This document shows positions 8,126 through 16,265 of a stretch of 64,000 nucleotides of DNA, in pieces; the first letter of the stretch is position 1; every line of letters begins with the position of its first letter. The stretch spans positions 930,001 through 994,000 of the forward strand of contig CBDBON010000003.1 of assembly GCA_965208395.1 (NCBI GenBank). Direction: 5' to 3'. The stretch comes from CBDBON01 sp965208395. GTDB taxonomy: Bacteria; Chloroflexota; Dehalococcoidia; Lucifugimonadales; CBDBON01. A program made the translations under genes and the position numbers. The notes under the pieces are model-generated. The model did not search any database. It was not told the origin of the DNA and saw only the letters and a list, made by a program, of their open reading frames with translations.

Positions 8126-9514
8126 TTGTACGCTGAACGACTGCCGCCCCACGACATAGACGCAGAAGAGTCTCTCATCGGATCGGTCCTCATCGACGGC
8201 GAGGCCCTGACGAAGGTCACATCATTCCTCAAGCCGCGCGACCTCTACGGCGAGAAGAACCGATGGTGCTACGAGGCCTGCCTCGCCCTGTTTGACCGAG
8301 GCGAGGCGATCAACCAGGTCTCGATCGCCCACGAGCTGTCGCTGAACGAGCGCCTCGAGGGGATCGGCGGCCCGGCCTACCTGTCCCACCTCGTCCAGGT
8401 GGTGCCCACCTCGGTACACATCGAGCACTATGCCCGGATCGTCCAGCGCACCTCCGTGATGCGTCAGATCATACACGCGGCCGGAGAGATCGCCTCCATC
8501 GGATACGAGGCGGGGCCCGACGCCGACGCCGCGCTGCGACGCGCCGAGGAGACCCTCTTCCGCGTCCGCTCAGGGCGCGGCGCCCGGGACTTCACCCACA
8601 TTAGGGACGTGCTCGACAGCTACATGGAGCAGAGCGCGGCCATGCAGACCTCGGCCGACGACCACCTCGCTCCGGTGGGGACCGGATTCGCCGACCTCGA
8701 CAAGCTGCTGGGAGGAGGACTGCAACGCTCGGACCTGATCGTGCTGGCCGCCCGTCCCAGCATGGGCAAGAGCACCCTCGCCTTCAACGTCGCGCAACAC
8801 GCCGCCGGCACCGGCAACATCGTGGGAGTCTTCAGCCTGGAGATGGGGAGCGAGCAGATCGGCCTTCGCCTGCTCGCCGGCGAGGCCGAAGTCGACAGCC
8901 ACAGGCTGCGCCTGGGACTGATAAGCGACGACGAGGAGAGGCGCCTGCTGGACGCCATCGGGGCGCTCTCCGACCTGCCCATCTACATCGACGACACCCC
9001 CATACAGAGCATCGTCGAGATGCGCGGCAAGGCCCGGCGCCTCCAGAGCGAGCGGGGTCTCGACCTCCTGGTCGTCGACTACCTGCAGCTCATCAGCGGC
9101 GGCGGCTCCTCCGGCTGGCGCTCAGACAACAGGGTCCAGGAGATGGGCGAGATCTCCCGCTCCATGAAGGGGCTTGCCAGGGACCTGGACATCCCGGTGC
9201 TCGCCTGCTCGCAGCTCAGTCGCGCGCCGGAGCAGCGCCCCAACCACAGGCCACTCCTCTCAGACCTCCGGGAGAGCGGCAGCATCGAGCAGGACGCCGA
9301 CGTGGTCGCCTTCATCTACCGCGAGGACGCCTACACGACGCGGGAGGACTGGGAGAAGAGCCGACCGACCGAGCCCTACCCGGAGAAGATCGCCGAGCTG
9401 CTCGTCCAGAAGCACCGGAACGGGCCGACCGGCGTCATCCCGCTCTACTTCCGGGACAACGTGATCAGGTTCGAGAGTCTGCAGCCGCGGACGCGCTCGA
9501 TGGAGTTCGCCTAG
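8126..9514 (+). CDS. dnaB: Replicative DNA helicase
   Basis: Hexameric 5'-3' replicative helicase, 462 residues. The N-terminal helical domain begins LPPHDIDAEESLIGSVLID. The RecA-like motor has Walker A AARPSMGKST near residue 208, Walker B LLVVDYLQLI and the GSIEQDADVVAFIYRED motif. No intein interrupts it. The TTG start at 8126 is supported by GGGAG 9 nt upstream and by homology beginning immediately. Its TAG stop is directly followed by the ATG of the DnaD-domain gene. Confidence 0.96.
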   Translation: MYAERLPPHDIDAEESLIGSVLIDGEALTKVTSFLKPRDLYGEKNRWCYEACLALFDRGEAINQVSIAHELSLNERLEGIGGPAYLSHLVQVVPTSVHIEHYARIVQRTSVMRQIIHAAGEIASIGYEAGPDADAALRRAEETLFRVRSGRGARDFTHIRDVLDSYMEQSAAMQTSADDHLAPVGTGFADLDKLLGGGLQRSDLIVLAARPSMGKSTLAFNVAQHAAGTGNIVGVFSLEMGSEQIGLRLLAGEAEVDSHRLRLGLISDDEERRLLDAIGALSDLPIYIDDTPIQSIVEMRGKARRLQSERGLDLLVVDYLQLISGGGSSGWRSDNRVQEMGEISRSMKGLARDLDIPVLACSQLSRAPEQRPNHRPLLSDLRESGSIEQDADVVAFIYREDAYTTREDWEKSRPTEPYPEKIAELLVQKHRNGPTGVIPLYFRDNVIRFESLQPRTRSMEFA

Positions 9515-10186
9515 ATGGGCGGATTCACGGGTTTTCCCCCAAGGGTGCGCTTCACTCCGGTGCCGAGTCCCCTCTTCGGACCGCTCCTCGAGCAGATCGA
9601 CGACCTAGCGGAGCTGAAGGCGACCCTGCGGGTCATATGGGCGCTCCACGAGAAGCGGGGCTACCCCAGGTTCGTGAGCCTGTCGTCGCTCCTCGCCGAC
9701 AGGTCGCTCTCCCGGGCCCTGGCCGACGGCGTGTCGACTCATAGAGCCCTCGTCGAGACGGCGCTGGCCCGCGCCGTCGAGCGGGGGACCCTCATCTCCG
9801 CACACGTCGAGACGGACGGAGACGGGGAGCGCGTCTACATGCTCAACACCGAGAGGGACAGGAAGGCCCTCGCCGCCATGACCAGGACCGATCTCGTGCT
9901 CATGCGGCTGGATGTGGAAGGCGACTCGGCGGAGGCGGAGGAGCCTCCCAACATCTTCGCCCTGTATGAGGACAACGTCGGCATGCTCAGCCCGATGATG
10001 GCAGACGAGCTCCGGGATGCGGAGCAGAGATACCCTGCGCCGTGGATCGAGGACGCCTTCCGCGAGGCGGTGCTCCAGAACAGGCGAAGCTGGCGCTACA
10101 TCCAACGCATCCTCGAACGGTGGGACAGGGAAGGCAGAGGCGATGGAGAACCTGGGCGACATACTAAGGCGGCTGGGTACTACTAG
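9515..10186 (+). CDS. DnaD-domain primosome-like protein
   Basis: A 223-residue protein whose C-terminal segment (IFALYEDNVGMLSPMM to WRYIQRILERWDREGR) matches the DnaD/DnaB-II domain of Firmicutes and phage primosome proteins, which bind DNA and help load the helicase. The N-terminal half looks like a winged-helix region (ELKATLRVIWALHEKRGYPRFVSLSSLL). It is sandwiched without spacing between dnaB and the helicase-loader gene, which overlaps its 3' end by 44 nt, so a helicase-loading role is well supported by context. Confidence 0.8.
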   Translation: MGGFTGFPPRVRFTPVPSPLFGPLLEQIDDLAELKATLRVIWALHEKRGYPRFVSLSSLLADRSLSRALADGVSTHRALVETALARAVERGTLISAHVETDGDGERVYMLNTERDRKALAAMTRTDLVLMRLDVEGDSAEAEEPPNIFALYEDNVGMLSPMMADELRDAEQRYPAPWIEDAFREAVLQNRRSWRYIQRILERWDREGRGDGEPGRHTKAAGYY

Positions 10187-11513
10187 AAGGGTCTCCCAGC
10201 ACGATCTACCTGCCGACCGCCCGGACAACGGCAGGGGCGACTGCGAGATCTGCGGTGGACGGGGCTGGTTCACCTCGGACGTGTCCGCGGGAGACCCCGA
10301 CTTCGGCCGGATCATCTCCTGCGAATGCCGGCAGGACCAGCTTGAACGGGAGCGTCTGAACAGGCTCCTGCGCTATAGCAACCTCGGCCACCTCACGAGG
10401 TTCACCTTCGAGACGCTCCGACCCACCGGCCGGTCGGAGCGTTCGCAGGACCGCTTGACCTTCCAGGCCGCCTGCGAGAAGGCCAGGGAGTACGCGGAGG
10501 AGCCGAGGGGATGGCTGGTGATCACAGGCCCTCACGGCCTGGGCAAGACCCACCTCGCCGCGGCCATCGCCAACCGCTGCATCGAGACGGGCAAACCCGT
10601 CTTCTTCGTCCACGTCCCCGACCTGCTCGATCACCTCAGGGCAGGCTTTGCACCCTCAGCCGAGGTCTCCTACGGCAACCTCTACGAGCAGGTCACCGGA
10701 GCCCCTCTACTTGTGATGGACGGTCTGGGCGCCCAGAGCTCCACCTCCTGGGCGCAGGAGAAGCTTCAGCAGATAATGAACCACAGGTACAACGCCGAGC
10801 TGCCCACCGTCATCACCACGGCGGCAGGCATGGATGAGATTGATCCCTACCTCCGCAGCCGGTTGGAGGCGCCGGAGCTCTCGACGATCGTTCCGGTAGG
10901 CGCCGATGAGCGCCAAGCCGCCTCAGGGAGGGGCGGCATCGATCCGGCGATGGCCAGGCGGATGACCTTCGAGAGCTTCGACGTGCGCGGCAACAATCCC
11001 GACGCGGGCCAACGGATGTCCCTGGAATATGCCTTCAAACTGGCGAGGAGCTTCGCAGAGTCGCCCGATGGATGGCTCACCCTCTTCGGTGGCACGGGCA
11101 CCGGGAAGACACATCTCGCCGTCGCGATTGCGGTCGAGCGAATCGGGCGAAGCCATCCTGTCTGGTTCGCCTTCGTCCCCGACCTGATGGACTACCTCAG
11201 GTACACCTTCACCCCCGAGAGCACGGTCACCTACGATCGCGTCTTCGACGAGATCAGGAACGCCGAGCTCCTCGTACTCGACGACCTTGGACGGGAGCAG
11301 AGCAGCCCCTGGGCGCAGGAGAAGCTGTACCAGATCGTCGTCCACCGTCACAACGCCCGGCTGCCCACGGTCATCACCAGCACACTCGATTTCTCCGAAC
11401 GCGCAGGCTCGATCGCGTCCAGGATCAGGGACCCGTACGTCGGCGAGCTCATCCGGATGGACGCGCCGGACTACCGCATCAAGGAGCGGGTCCGCCGCGG
11501 CTCGAACCGTTGA
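10143..11513 (+). CDS. Fused tandem DnaC/DnaI-type AAA+ helicase loader
   Basis: A 456-residue protein with two DnaC/DnaI-like AAA+ modules in one chain. A putative zinc site (C34, C37, C60, C62) precedes them, as in DnaI. Module 1 has Walker A GPHGLGKTH (K135) but Walker B LLVMDGLG, with Gly194 replacing the catalytic acidic residue. Module 2 has GGTGTGKTH (K322) and an intact LLVLDDLG (D380-D381). The modules share SWAQEKL-Q-I-HR-NA-LPTVIT, showing an internal duplication. Single-module loaders are roughly 250-310 residues. Start ATG 10143 follows GGAAGG and GAGG. Confidence 0.87.
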   Translation: MENLGDILRRLGTTRRVSQHDLPADRPDNGRGDCEICGGRGWFTSDVSAGDPDFGRIISCECRQDQLERERLNRLLRYSNLGHLTRFTFETLRPTGRSERSQDRLTFQAACEKAREYAEEPRGWLVITGPHGLGKTHLAAAIANRCIETGKPVFFVHVPDLLDHLRAGFAPSAEVSYGNLYEQVTGAPLLVMDGLGAQSSTSWAQEKLQQIMNHRYNAELPTVITTAAGMDEIDPYLRSRLEAPELSTIVPVGADERQAASGRGGIDPAMARRMTFESFDVRGNNPDAGQRMSLEYAFKLARSFAESPDGWLTLFGGTGTGKTHLAVAIAVERIGRSHPVWFAFVPDLMDYLRYTFTPESTVTYDRVFDEIRNAELLVLDDLGREQSSPWAQEKLYQIVVHRHNARLPTVITSTLDFSERAGSIASRIRDPYVGELIRMDAPDYRIKERVRRGSNR

Positions 11514-11881
11514 CGCCGGAGCCAGACCGCTGCACATTCTGCGAGATCGCCGCCGCCCGTCTCCCGGCGCGCGTCCGATACCGGGACGACGAGGTGGTCG
11601 TATTCGACAACCAGCTGACGTGGGCGCCGGTCATGCTGCTGCTGATTCCGCGCATCCACATGACGCAGGCAGAACTATGGAGCAGCGGCCCTCTGCTGTC
11701 CCGGCTCGGAGCCATAGCCGTCCGCATGGGCAGTGAGCGCTGCCCGAACGGATTTCGCATCATATCCAACTTCGGCGACGACGCGCTCCAGACGCAGCGC
11801 CACGGCCATCTGCACGTAGTTGGCGGCGCGCCCCTGGGACTGTACGTGCGCCGCGAGATGACGACTGGAGGTGCGAAGTGA
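11510..11881 (+). CDS. HIT-family nucleotide-binding hydrolase
   Basis: A 123-residue histidine-triad protein. The catalytic motif HGHLHVVGG is near the C-terminus, and CTFCEI at the N-terminus is the usual start of the HIT zinc motif. HIT enzymes cleave nucleotide-phosphate or phosphoramidate bonds; the substrate here is unknown. The TTG start at 11510 overlaps the previous stop (TTGA), and the next gene overlaps this stop (GTGA), so the three genes are translationally coupled. Confidence 0.85.
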   Translation: MTPEPDRCTFCEIAAARLPARVRYRDDEVVVFDNQLTWAPVMLLLIPRIHMTQAELWSSGPLLSRLGAIAVRMGSERCPNGFRIISNFGDDALQTQRHGHLHVVGGAPLGLYVRREMTTGGAK

Positions 11882-12981
11882 CGCCCCATAGCGCCGACGC
11901 GGTGGTCTTACGAGGCGACGGCGAGCCGAGGACGGCCGCCGATACGCTGCGCAGGCTCGCGGAGTTGGATCCGGCGGAGGTCGAGGCCGACGTCTACAGC
12001 CTGGGCGGCTCAGTCGAGCGGCTGGAGCGGCGCTTCGCGGAGATGCTGGGCAAGGAGACCGCCATCTTCATGCCGACCGGCACGCTGGCCAACCACCTGG
12101 CCCTCAGGAGGCTCTGCGGGACGAGGCCGAAGGCGGTCGTACAGGAGCAGAGCCACCTCTTCCACGACACCGGCGACTCGGTCGCCAGGCTCAGCGGCAT
12201 CACTCTCCTGCCGCTGGCAAACGGGAAGCCGTGGTTCACCGTCGACGAGCTCCGCGCCGCGCTGGACCTGTCCGACACCGAGCGGGTTGCCAGTCCGGTC
12301 GGCGCGGTCATGGTCGAGAGCCCCGTTCGCAGATGCGCCGGGCAGGTCGTACCCTTCGACCAAATGGAGGCGATCACCGGCCTCTGCCGGGAGAGGGGCG
12401 TCGCCACTCACCTGGACGGCGCGCGCCTCTACATGATGTCGGCGGCGACAGGCATCTCCCCACGGGAGTACGCCTCCCTCTACGACACCGTCTACGTATC
12501 GCTGTACAAGTACTTCGGCGCGCCCTTCGGAGCCGTGCTCGCAGGACCGGCCGGGCTAATCGACGGCCTGTACCACGACCGCAGGATGTTCGGCGGAGGG
12601 CTCAACTCGGCATATCTGGCGGCGGAGCTCGCCATGCGCGGCGCCGAGGGCTTCGAGGAGCGGTTCGCCGCGGCGATGAGGCAGGCCGATGACCTGTTCG
12701 ACGCGCTGAACGATCTGCCGGGCCTGGAGGTGCGGCGCTTCGAGCACGGCTCCAACATAGTCCTCCTCCACCTCGATGAGGAGGTGAGAATGGAACCCTT
12801 CGTCGACTCCCTGAGCGATGCCTCGGTGCTGGTCTACCCCGACGATAACGACGCCTCGGCGATTCGCCTGACGGTCAACACCACCATACTCAGGCGGTCG
12901 AGCGCGGAGCTGCTCGACGCATTCCGCGCCGCCGTCGCCGCAGCATGCGATAGGGATAGATTCCCGCGTTCGCGGGAATGA
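11878..12981 (+). CDS. Threonine aldolase / beta-eliminating lyase family enzyme
   Basis: A PLP-dependent fold-type I enzyme, 367 residues, most like low-specificity L-threonine aldolase, which cleaves threonine to glycine and acetaldehyde. Seen are FMPTGTLANHLALR, HLDGARLYMM and the PLP-lysine motif VSLYKYFGAPFGAVLAG. The C-terminal RDRFPRSRE is encoded by a palindromic intergenic repeat that also supplies the TGA stop, so the native end may have been altered by repeat insertion. It overlaps the HIT gene by 4 nt. Confidence 0.85.
   Translation: MTPHSADAVVLRGDGEPRTAADTLRRLAELDPAEVEADVYSLGGSVERLERRFAEMLGKETAIFMPTGTLANHLALRRLCGTRPKAVVQEQSHLFHDTGDSVARLSGITLLPLANGKPWFTVDELRAALDLSDTERVASPVGAVMVESPVRRCAGQVVPFDQMEAITGLCRERGVATHLDGARLYMMSAATGISPREYASLYDTVYVSLYKYFGAPFGAVLAGPAGLIDGLYHDRRMFGGGLNSAYLAAELAMRGAEGFEERFAAAMRQADDLFDALNDLPGLEVRRFEHGSNIVLLHLDEEVRMEPFVDSLSDASVLVYPDDNDASAIRLTVNTTILRRSSAELLDAFRAAVAAACDRDRFPRSRE
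12960..12979. repeat. Palindromic intergenic repeat supplying a stop codon
   Basis: A 9-bp perfect inverted repeat ATTCCCGCG-TT-CGCGGGAAT followed by GACGG. This motif resembles a palindromic repeat found in many bacterial genomes. Here it overlaps the 3' end of the threonine aldolase-like gene. Confidence 0.7.
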
Positions 12982-13012
12982 CGGAGGTGGTGGGCCGGGC
13001 CAGTAGGAGGGT

Positions 13013-14005
13013 CTAGGCTTTCCTCTCGGCTACCACCGACGGAATGGTCCGCCCGTCGTCGAGGTCGAAGTCCTCTCCCTCCCGCGACTCGACGAAGCCG
13101 AGCGACGACATCTCCTCTCTCTTCTCCCCGTCCTCGACCGACAGTCTAGTCTCGATAACCGATGCGCCTTTCCGGGCGCCCCAGCCCGCCGCCGCTTTGA
13201 TCAGCTCCGACCAGGCGTCCATGTAGCGATGGTGGGCGAAGCCGTCCACCGAGCACCGGCCTCCGTCCACCATCCGGACGGAGGAGAGGCCGACCAGCCG
13301 GTTCGTGTCGGTGCGAGCGGCGAACCAGGCTCCCCGTCCGTCCGCGGCGAGACGCTCGTAGGCCGGGTACAGCGTGTTGCAATACTTCCAGGACCAGTAG
13401 CGCGTCGAGAACTCTCCGATGTTCCCGTCCAGCACCTGCCAGTCGTGGGGCGTGACGTGGAGCGGGATCATCGGCACTCGCTCCCAGGCCGTGCCGGGCC
13501 GAATGGTCGCGCGTCCTCCCACCCGGAAGTAGTCGACAAGGAACTCCTCCGGGGAGTCGTCGCCCGTGACGCACCCCATCACGCCGGTCCCGCCCATCTT
13601 CCGCCAGCCGATGCGGTGGTAGATTCGCCGTGGGCCGGGATCTCCCGCAACGAGGAAGACGCACCGTCCACCGCCGCGGCGGAAGTCCTCGACCGCCTGC
13701 CCGCAGATAGCCGTCGCTATGCCACGACCCCGATATTCCGGGTCGGTTGCCACCACTCCCAGGCCCGCCAGCTCCGGGTTCGACCGCGACACGCACATTC
13801 TCAGCGCGCCCACCAGTCTGCCGCCGGCGCGCATCGTGTAGACCGATTCCAGGTTCTCCTCCGTCTCCGAGCCGCCGAGCTCGGTCCGGAAGTGCCCGTA
13901 CTCTTCGTCGAAGTGTCTCCACCAGAAGGGGAGGAGCTCATCGAGCACGTCGCCGGGCACGGGCGCGTCAACTCTGACGACCGGATCAAGTCTCTCCTCT
14001 GTCAC
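13013..14005 (-). CDS. GNAT-family N-acetyltransferase
   Basis: A 330-residue protein with a GNAT domain in its N-terminal half: VVATDPEYRGRGIATAICGQAVEDF is the acetyl-CoA-binding motif A. The C-terminal half may be a second, degenerate GNAT-like domain (RLVGLSSVRMVDGG...SELIKAAAGWGARKGASVIETRL). The acceptor substrate is unknown. The GTG at 14005 has a strong GGAAGGAG ribosome site; a longer frame to 14092 would run into a repeat element and is rejected. It is transcribed opposite to both neighbours. Confidence 0.8.
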   Translation of the reverse strand: MTEERLDPVVRVDAPVPGDVLDELLPFWWRHFDEEYGHFRTELGGSETEENLESVYTMRAGGRLVGALRMCVSRSNPELAGLGVVATDPEYRGRGIATAICGQAVEDFRRGGGRCVFLVAGDPGPRRIYHRIGWRKMGGTGVMGCVTGDDSPEEFLVDYFRVGGRATIRPGTAWERVPMIPLHVTPHDWQVLDGNIGEFSTRYWSWKYCNTLYPAYERLAADGRGAWFAARTDTNRLVGLSSVRMVDGGRCSVDGFAHHRYMDAWSELIKAAAGWGARKGASVIETRLSVEDGEKREEMSSLGFVESREGEDFDLDDGRTIPSVVAERKA

Positions 14006-14040
14006 TGCGCCGCTCCTTCCATGCTGTTCAGAGTTGATGA

Positions 14041-14089
14041 GGCGAACCTGAGTGCGGGCAGGATGCCCGCGCTCCCGGTGGCGAACCTG
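14041..14089. repeat. Short palindromic element flanked by 9-nt direct repeats
   Basis: GCGGGCA-GGA-TGCCCGC (14053-14069) is bracketed by GCGAACCTG at 14041-14049 and 14080-14088. The arrangement looks like a tiny insertion with a target duplication. A related hairpin (GCGGGCG-AGA-CGCCCGC followed by GCTCCC) lies at 52787-52803. Confidence 0.5.
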
Positions 14090-14204
14090 CATATCGATTC
14101 ACGGAACGCGGACAGCCCCCATCCCCAAGTCTGTTGTGGTGGTCGGGGCGCTATGTTACAGTCGGCGGCGTGGAGCGGCAAGGTAGGCGAAGGAGTTCCC
14201 GACG

Positions 14205-15497
14205 ATGAGGACAGACAGAAGCCTGGAGCTGTACGAGCGGGCCAAGCGGTCCCACGCGGGCGGGGTCAGCAGCGACGGCAGGGACCAGCCGCTGCCGCTC
14301 TTCTTCGACCACGGGAAGGGCTCGCGTCTCTTCGACGTCGACGGAAACGAGTTCATCGACTACAACCTGGCGCGCGGGCCCCTCGTCTTCGGCCACTCGC
14401 CCGACTTCCTCATCGAGAACGTGACCCGCCACATGCGGCGCGGCCAGATGTACGGCGGGATGCACGAGCTGGAGATCACGGTATCGGAGAAGATCCAGAG
14501 CATGGCGCCCTGCGCGGAGCTGGTGCGCTACTCCAGCTCAGGCTCCGAGGCCGCGCAGGCGGCGCTCAGGGTCGCCAGGGGATATACGGGACGGAACAAG
14601 TTCATAAAGTTCGAGGGCTTCTTCCACGGCTGGCTGGACAGCGTCAAATTCCGCCACGCCGAGACTCCGATGAGCGCGGACGGCCCCTACGAGCCGCCTG
14701 TGCCCGTCCCGGAGAGCGGCGGCATCTCGCCCAGCGTCTTAGAGGATATCGTCATCATCCCGTTCAACGACGCCGCGGTGCTGCGGAAGGCGGTCGAGCA
14801 CAACCGTGAGGACCTTGCCGCCATCATCGTCGACCCGGGGCGCGACTGCATACTGGCTGACCATGCCTACATGGCGGAGATGCGCAGGCTGTGCGACGAG
14901 CACGGCATCGTGCTCATCTTCGACGAGGTGATAACCGGCTTCCGCGTGGCTCCGGGCGGCGCCCAGGAGCTGATCGGAGTGACCCCGGACCTGGCCATAT
15001 TCGCCAAGGCGCTCGGAGGCGGCTTTCCGATCTCAGCACTCGCGGGAAACCGCGAGGTGATGGGGATGTTGGCCAACAAGACCGTCAACCACGGGGGGAC
15101 CTCCAACGCCAACGTGATGGCGATGGCCGCGGCGGAGGCGTCTCTGAACCGCCTCTCAGAAGACGACGGCGCCGTCTACACGCAACTCCGCGCCCGGACG
15201 GGGCAGCTCGCCGAGGGGCTCCGGGGGTTGGCCTCCAAGCATGAGTTCGACGTCGTGATCCAGTGGCTTCCCGGCGAGATGTTCATGGCGTTCAGCAACG
15301 ATCCCGACGTGACCGAGGTGAGGGACTACCGGACGGGCCAGCGGATCACCGACGACGGGCTGGGCAAGAGGTTCAGCCTGGGCATGCACCAGCGCGGCGT
15401 ACGCTGGGGCTACGGGTTCGTCTCCACCGCTCACACGGAGGAGGACATCGACCTGACGCTGGAGGCCGCGGACGATGTTTTCTCCTCGATGCGCTGA
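14205..15497 (+). CDS. Class III aminotransferase (glutamate-1-semialdehyde aminomutase-like)
   Basis: A PLP enzyme of 430 residues. It has the class III core: RYSSSGSEAAQAALRVAR, FEGFFHGWLDS, LIFDEVITGFRVAPGGAQ and PLP lysine in AIFAKALGGGFPISAL. The family includes HemL, which makes 5-aminolevulinate, but no heme genes adjoin and the active-site surroundings differ, so another amine substrate is likely. It starts a rightward set with two amidohydrolase genes 8 and about 770 nt downstream, suggesting a shared catabolic route. Confidence 0.82.
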   Translation: MRTDRSLELYERAKRSHAGGVSSDGRDQPLPLFFDHGKGSRLFDVDGNEFIDYNLARGPLVFGHSPDFLIENVTRHMRRGQMYGGMHELEITVSEKIQSMAPCAELVRYSSSGSEAAQAALRVARGYTGRNKFIKFEGFFHGWLDSVKFRHAETPMSADGPYEPPVPVPESGGISPSVLEDIVIIPFNDAAVLRKAVEHNREDLAAIIVDPGRDCILADHAYMAEMRRLCDEHGIVLIFDEVITGFRVAPGGAQELIGVTPDLAIFAKALGGGFPISALAGNREVMGMLANKTVNHGGTSNANVMAMAAAEASLNRLSEDDGAVYTQLRARTGQLAEGLRGLASKHEFDVVIQWLPGEMFMAFSNDPDVTEVRDYRTGQRITDDGLGKRFSLGMHQRGVRWGYGFVSTAHTEEDIDLTLEAADDVFSSMR

Positions 15498-15505
15498 GTG
15501 CGCTC

Positions 15506-16261
15506 TTGGGTAAGGTAGACCTCCATTTCAGGCCGGCCGTGCCGACGTTCGACGCGCACGTCATGCTCGGCAGGCGGTACGACCGTCCCGTCGCGGTCGA
15601 CAACGCGGAGGAGACGATCGACGCCATGGACAGGGCCGGGATCGACCGGGCTCTCGTCCACTGTCCGCACGCCATCGACGTGAGCCCGCGCGACGGGAAC
15701 GAGATGCTGATGGAGATGATCGCCGGCCACCCGCGACTGATCCCGCAGCTCGTCTTCAACCCGACCTTCGACAGCCTCGAGAGATTCGCGGCCAGGGTCG
15801 AGGAGCTGGGCGTCCGTTCGGTGCGTATCGCGCCTGAGCTGCACGGCTACCCCTTCAGGGACTGGGTCCTCGGGCCTTGGCTGGAGTGGCTCGCCGCCGA
15901 GCGCATCCCCCTGTGGGTCGACGTGACCCAGTTCCAGCAGGTCGACCTCCACGAGACGCTGAGCCGCCATCCGGACCTGAAGGCGGTGCTCAGCGAGGCC
16001 CATCACGGCCACACCTCCTGGGTGCTGGCGCTGCTGAGGAGCCTGCCGAACCTCCACGCCGAGATATCCCGGTTCAGCATCGCCGACGGCATCGCGCGCC
16101 TCCGAGACGCGGTCGGGGACGAGCGCATCCTGTTCGGGTCGAGGTTCCCCGACTCGTCGATGCCCCCAATGCTGTACGTGCTCCACCATAACGGCCTACC
16201 GGAGAGAACGCTGAGAGCGGTCTGCGCGGAGAACCTGGAGCGGCTGCTGGCGGGAGAGTGA
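15506..16261 (+). CDS. Amidohydrolase-family protein (COG2159-like), atypical metal motif
   Basis: A TIM-barrel amidohydrolase of about 251 residues: AMDRAGIDRALVHCPHAID, IPQLVFNPTF, VRIAPELHGYPF and the late motif ERILFGSRFPDSS, with invariant Asp. The N-terminal metal motif reads FDAHVMLG, where the second His of the usual DxHxH is Met. The start is uncertain: TTG 15506 or GTG 15539, both without a strong ribosome site. It sits 8 nt after the aminotransferase and 4 nt before a second amidohydrolase. Confidence 0.72.
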   Translation: MGKVDLHFRPAVPTFDAHVMLGRRYDRPVAVDNAEETIDAMDRAGIDRALVHCPHAIDVSPRDGNEMLMEMIAGHPRLIPQLVFNPTFDSLERFAARVEELGVRSVRIAPELHGYPFRDWVLGPWLEWLAAERIPLWVDVTQFQQVDLHETLSRHPDLKAVLSEAHHGHTSWVLALLRSLPNLHAEISRFSIADGIARLRDAVGDERILFGSRFPDSSMPPMLYVLHHNGLPERTLRAVCAENLERLLAGE

Positions 16262-16265
16262 GCGC

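Noticed and set aside
13229..14809. A 526-codon frame crossing the GNAT and aminotransferase genes
   Set aside because: It spans two real genes on opposite strands plus a repeat, and its translation resembles no protein.
14205..15497. Naming the class III aminotransferase hemL
   Set aside because: No heme-biosynthesis context and only general class III motifs; the substrate remains open.
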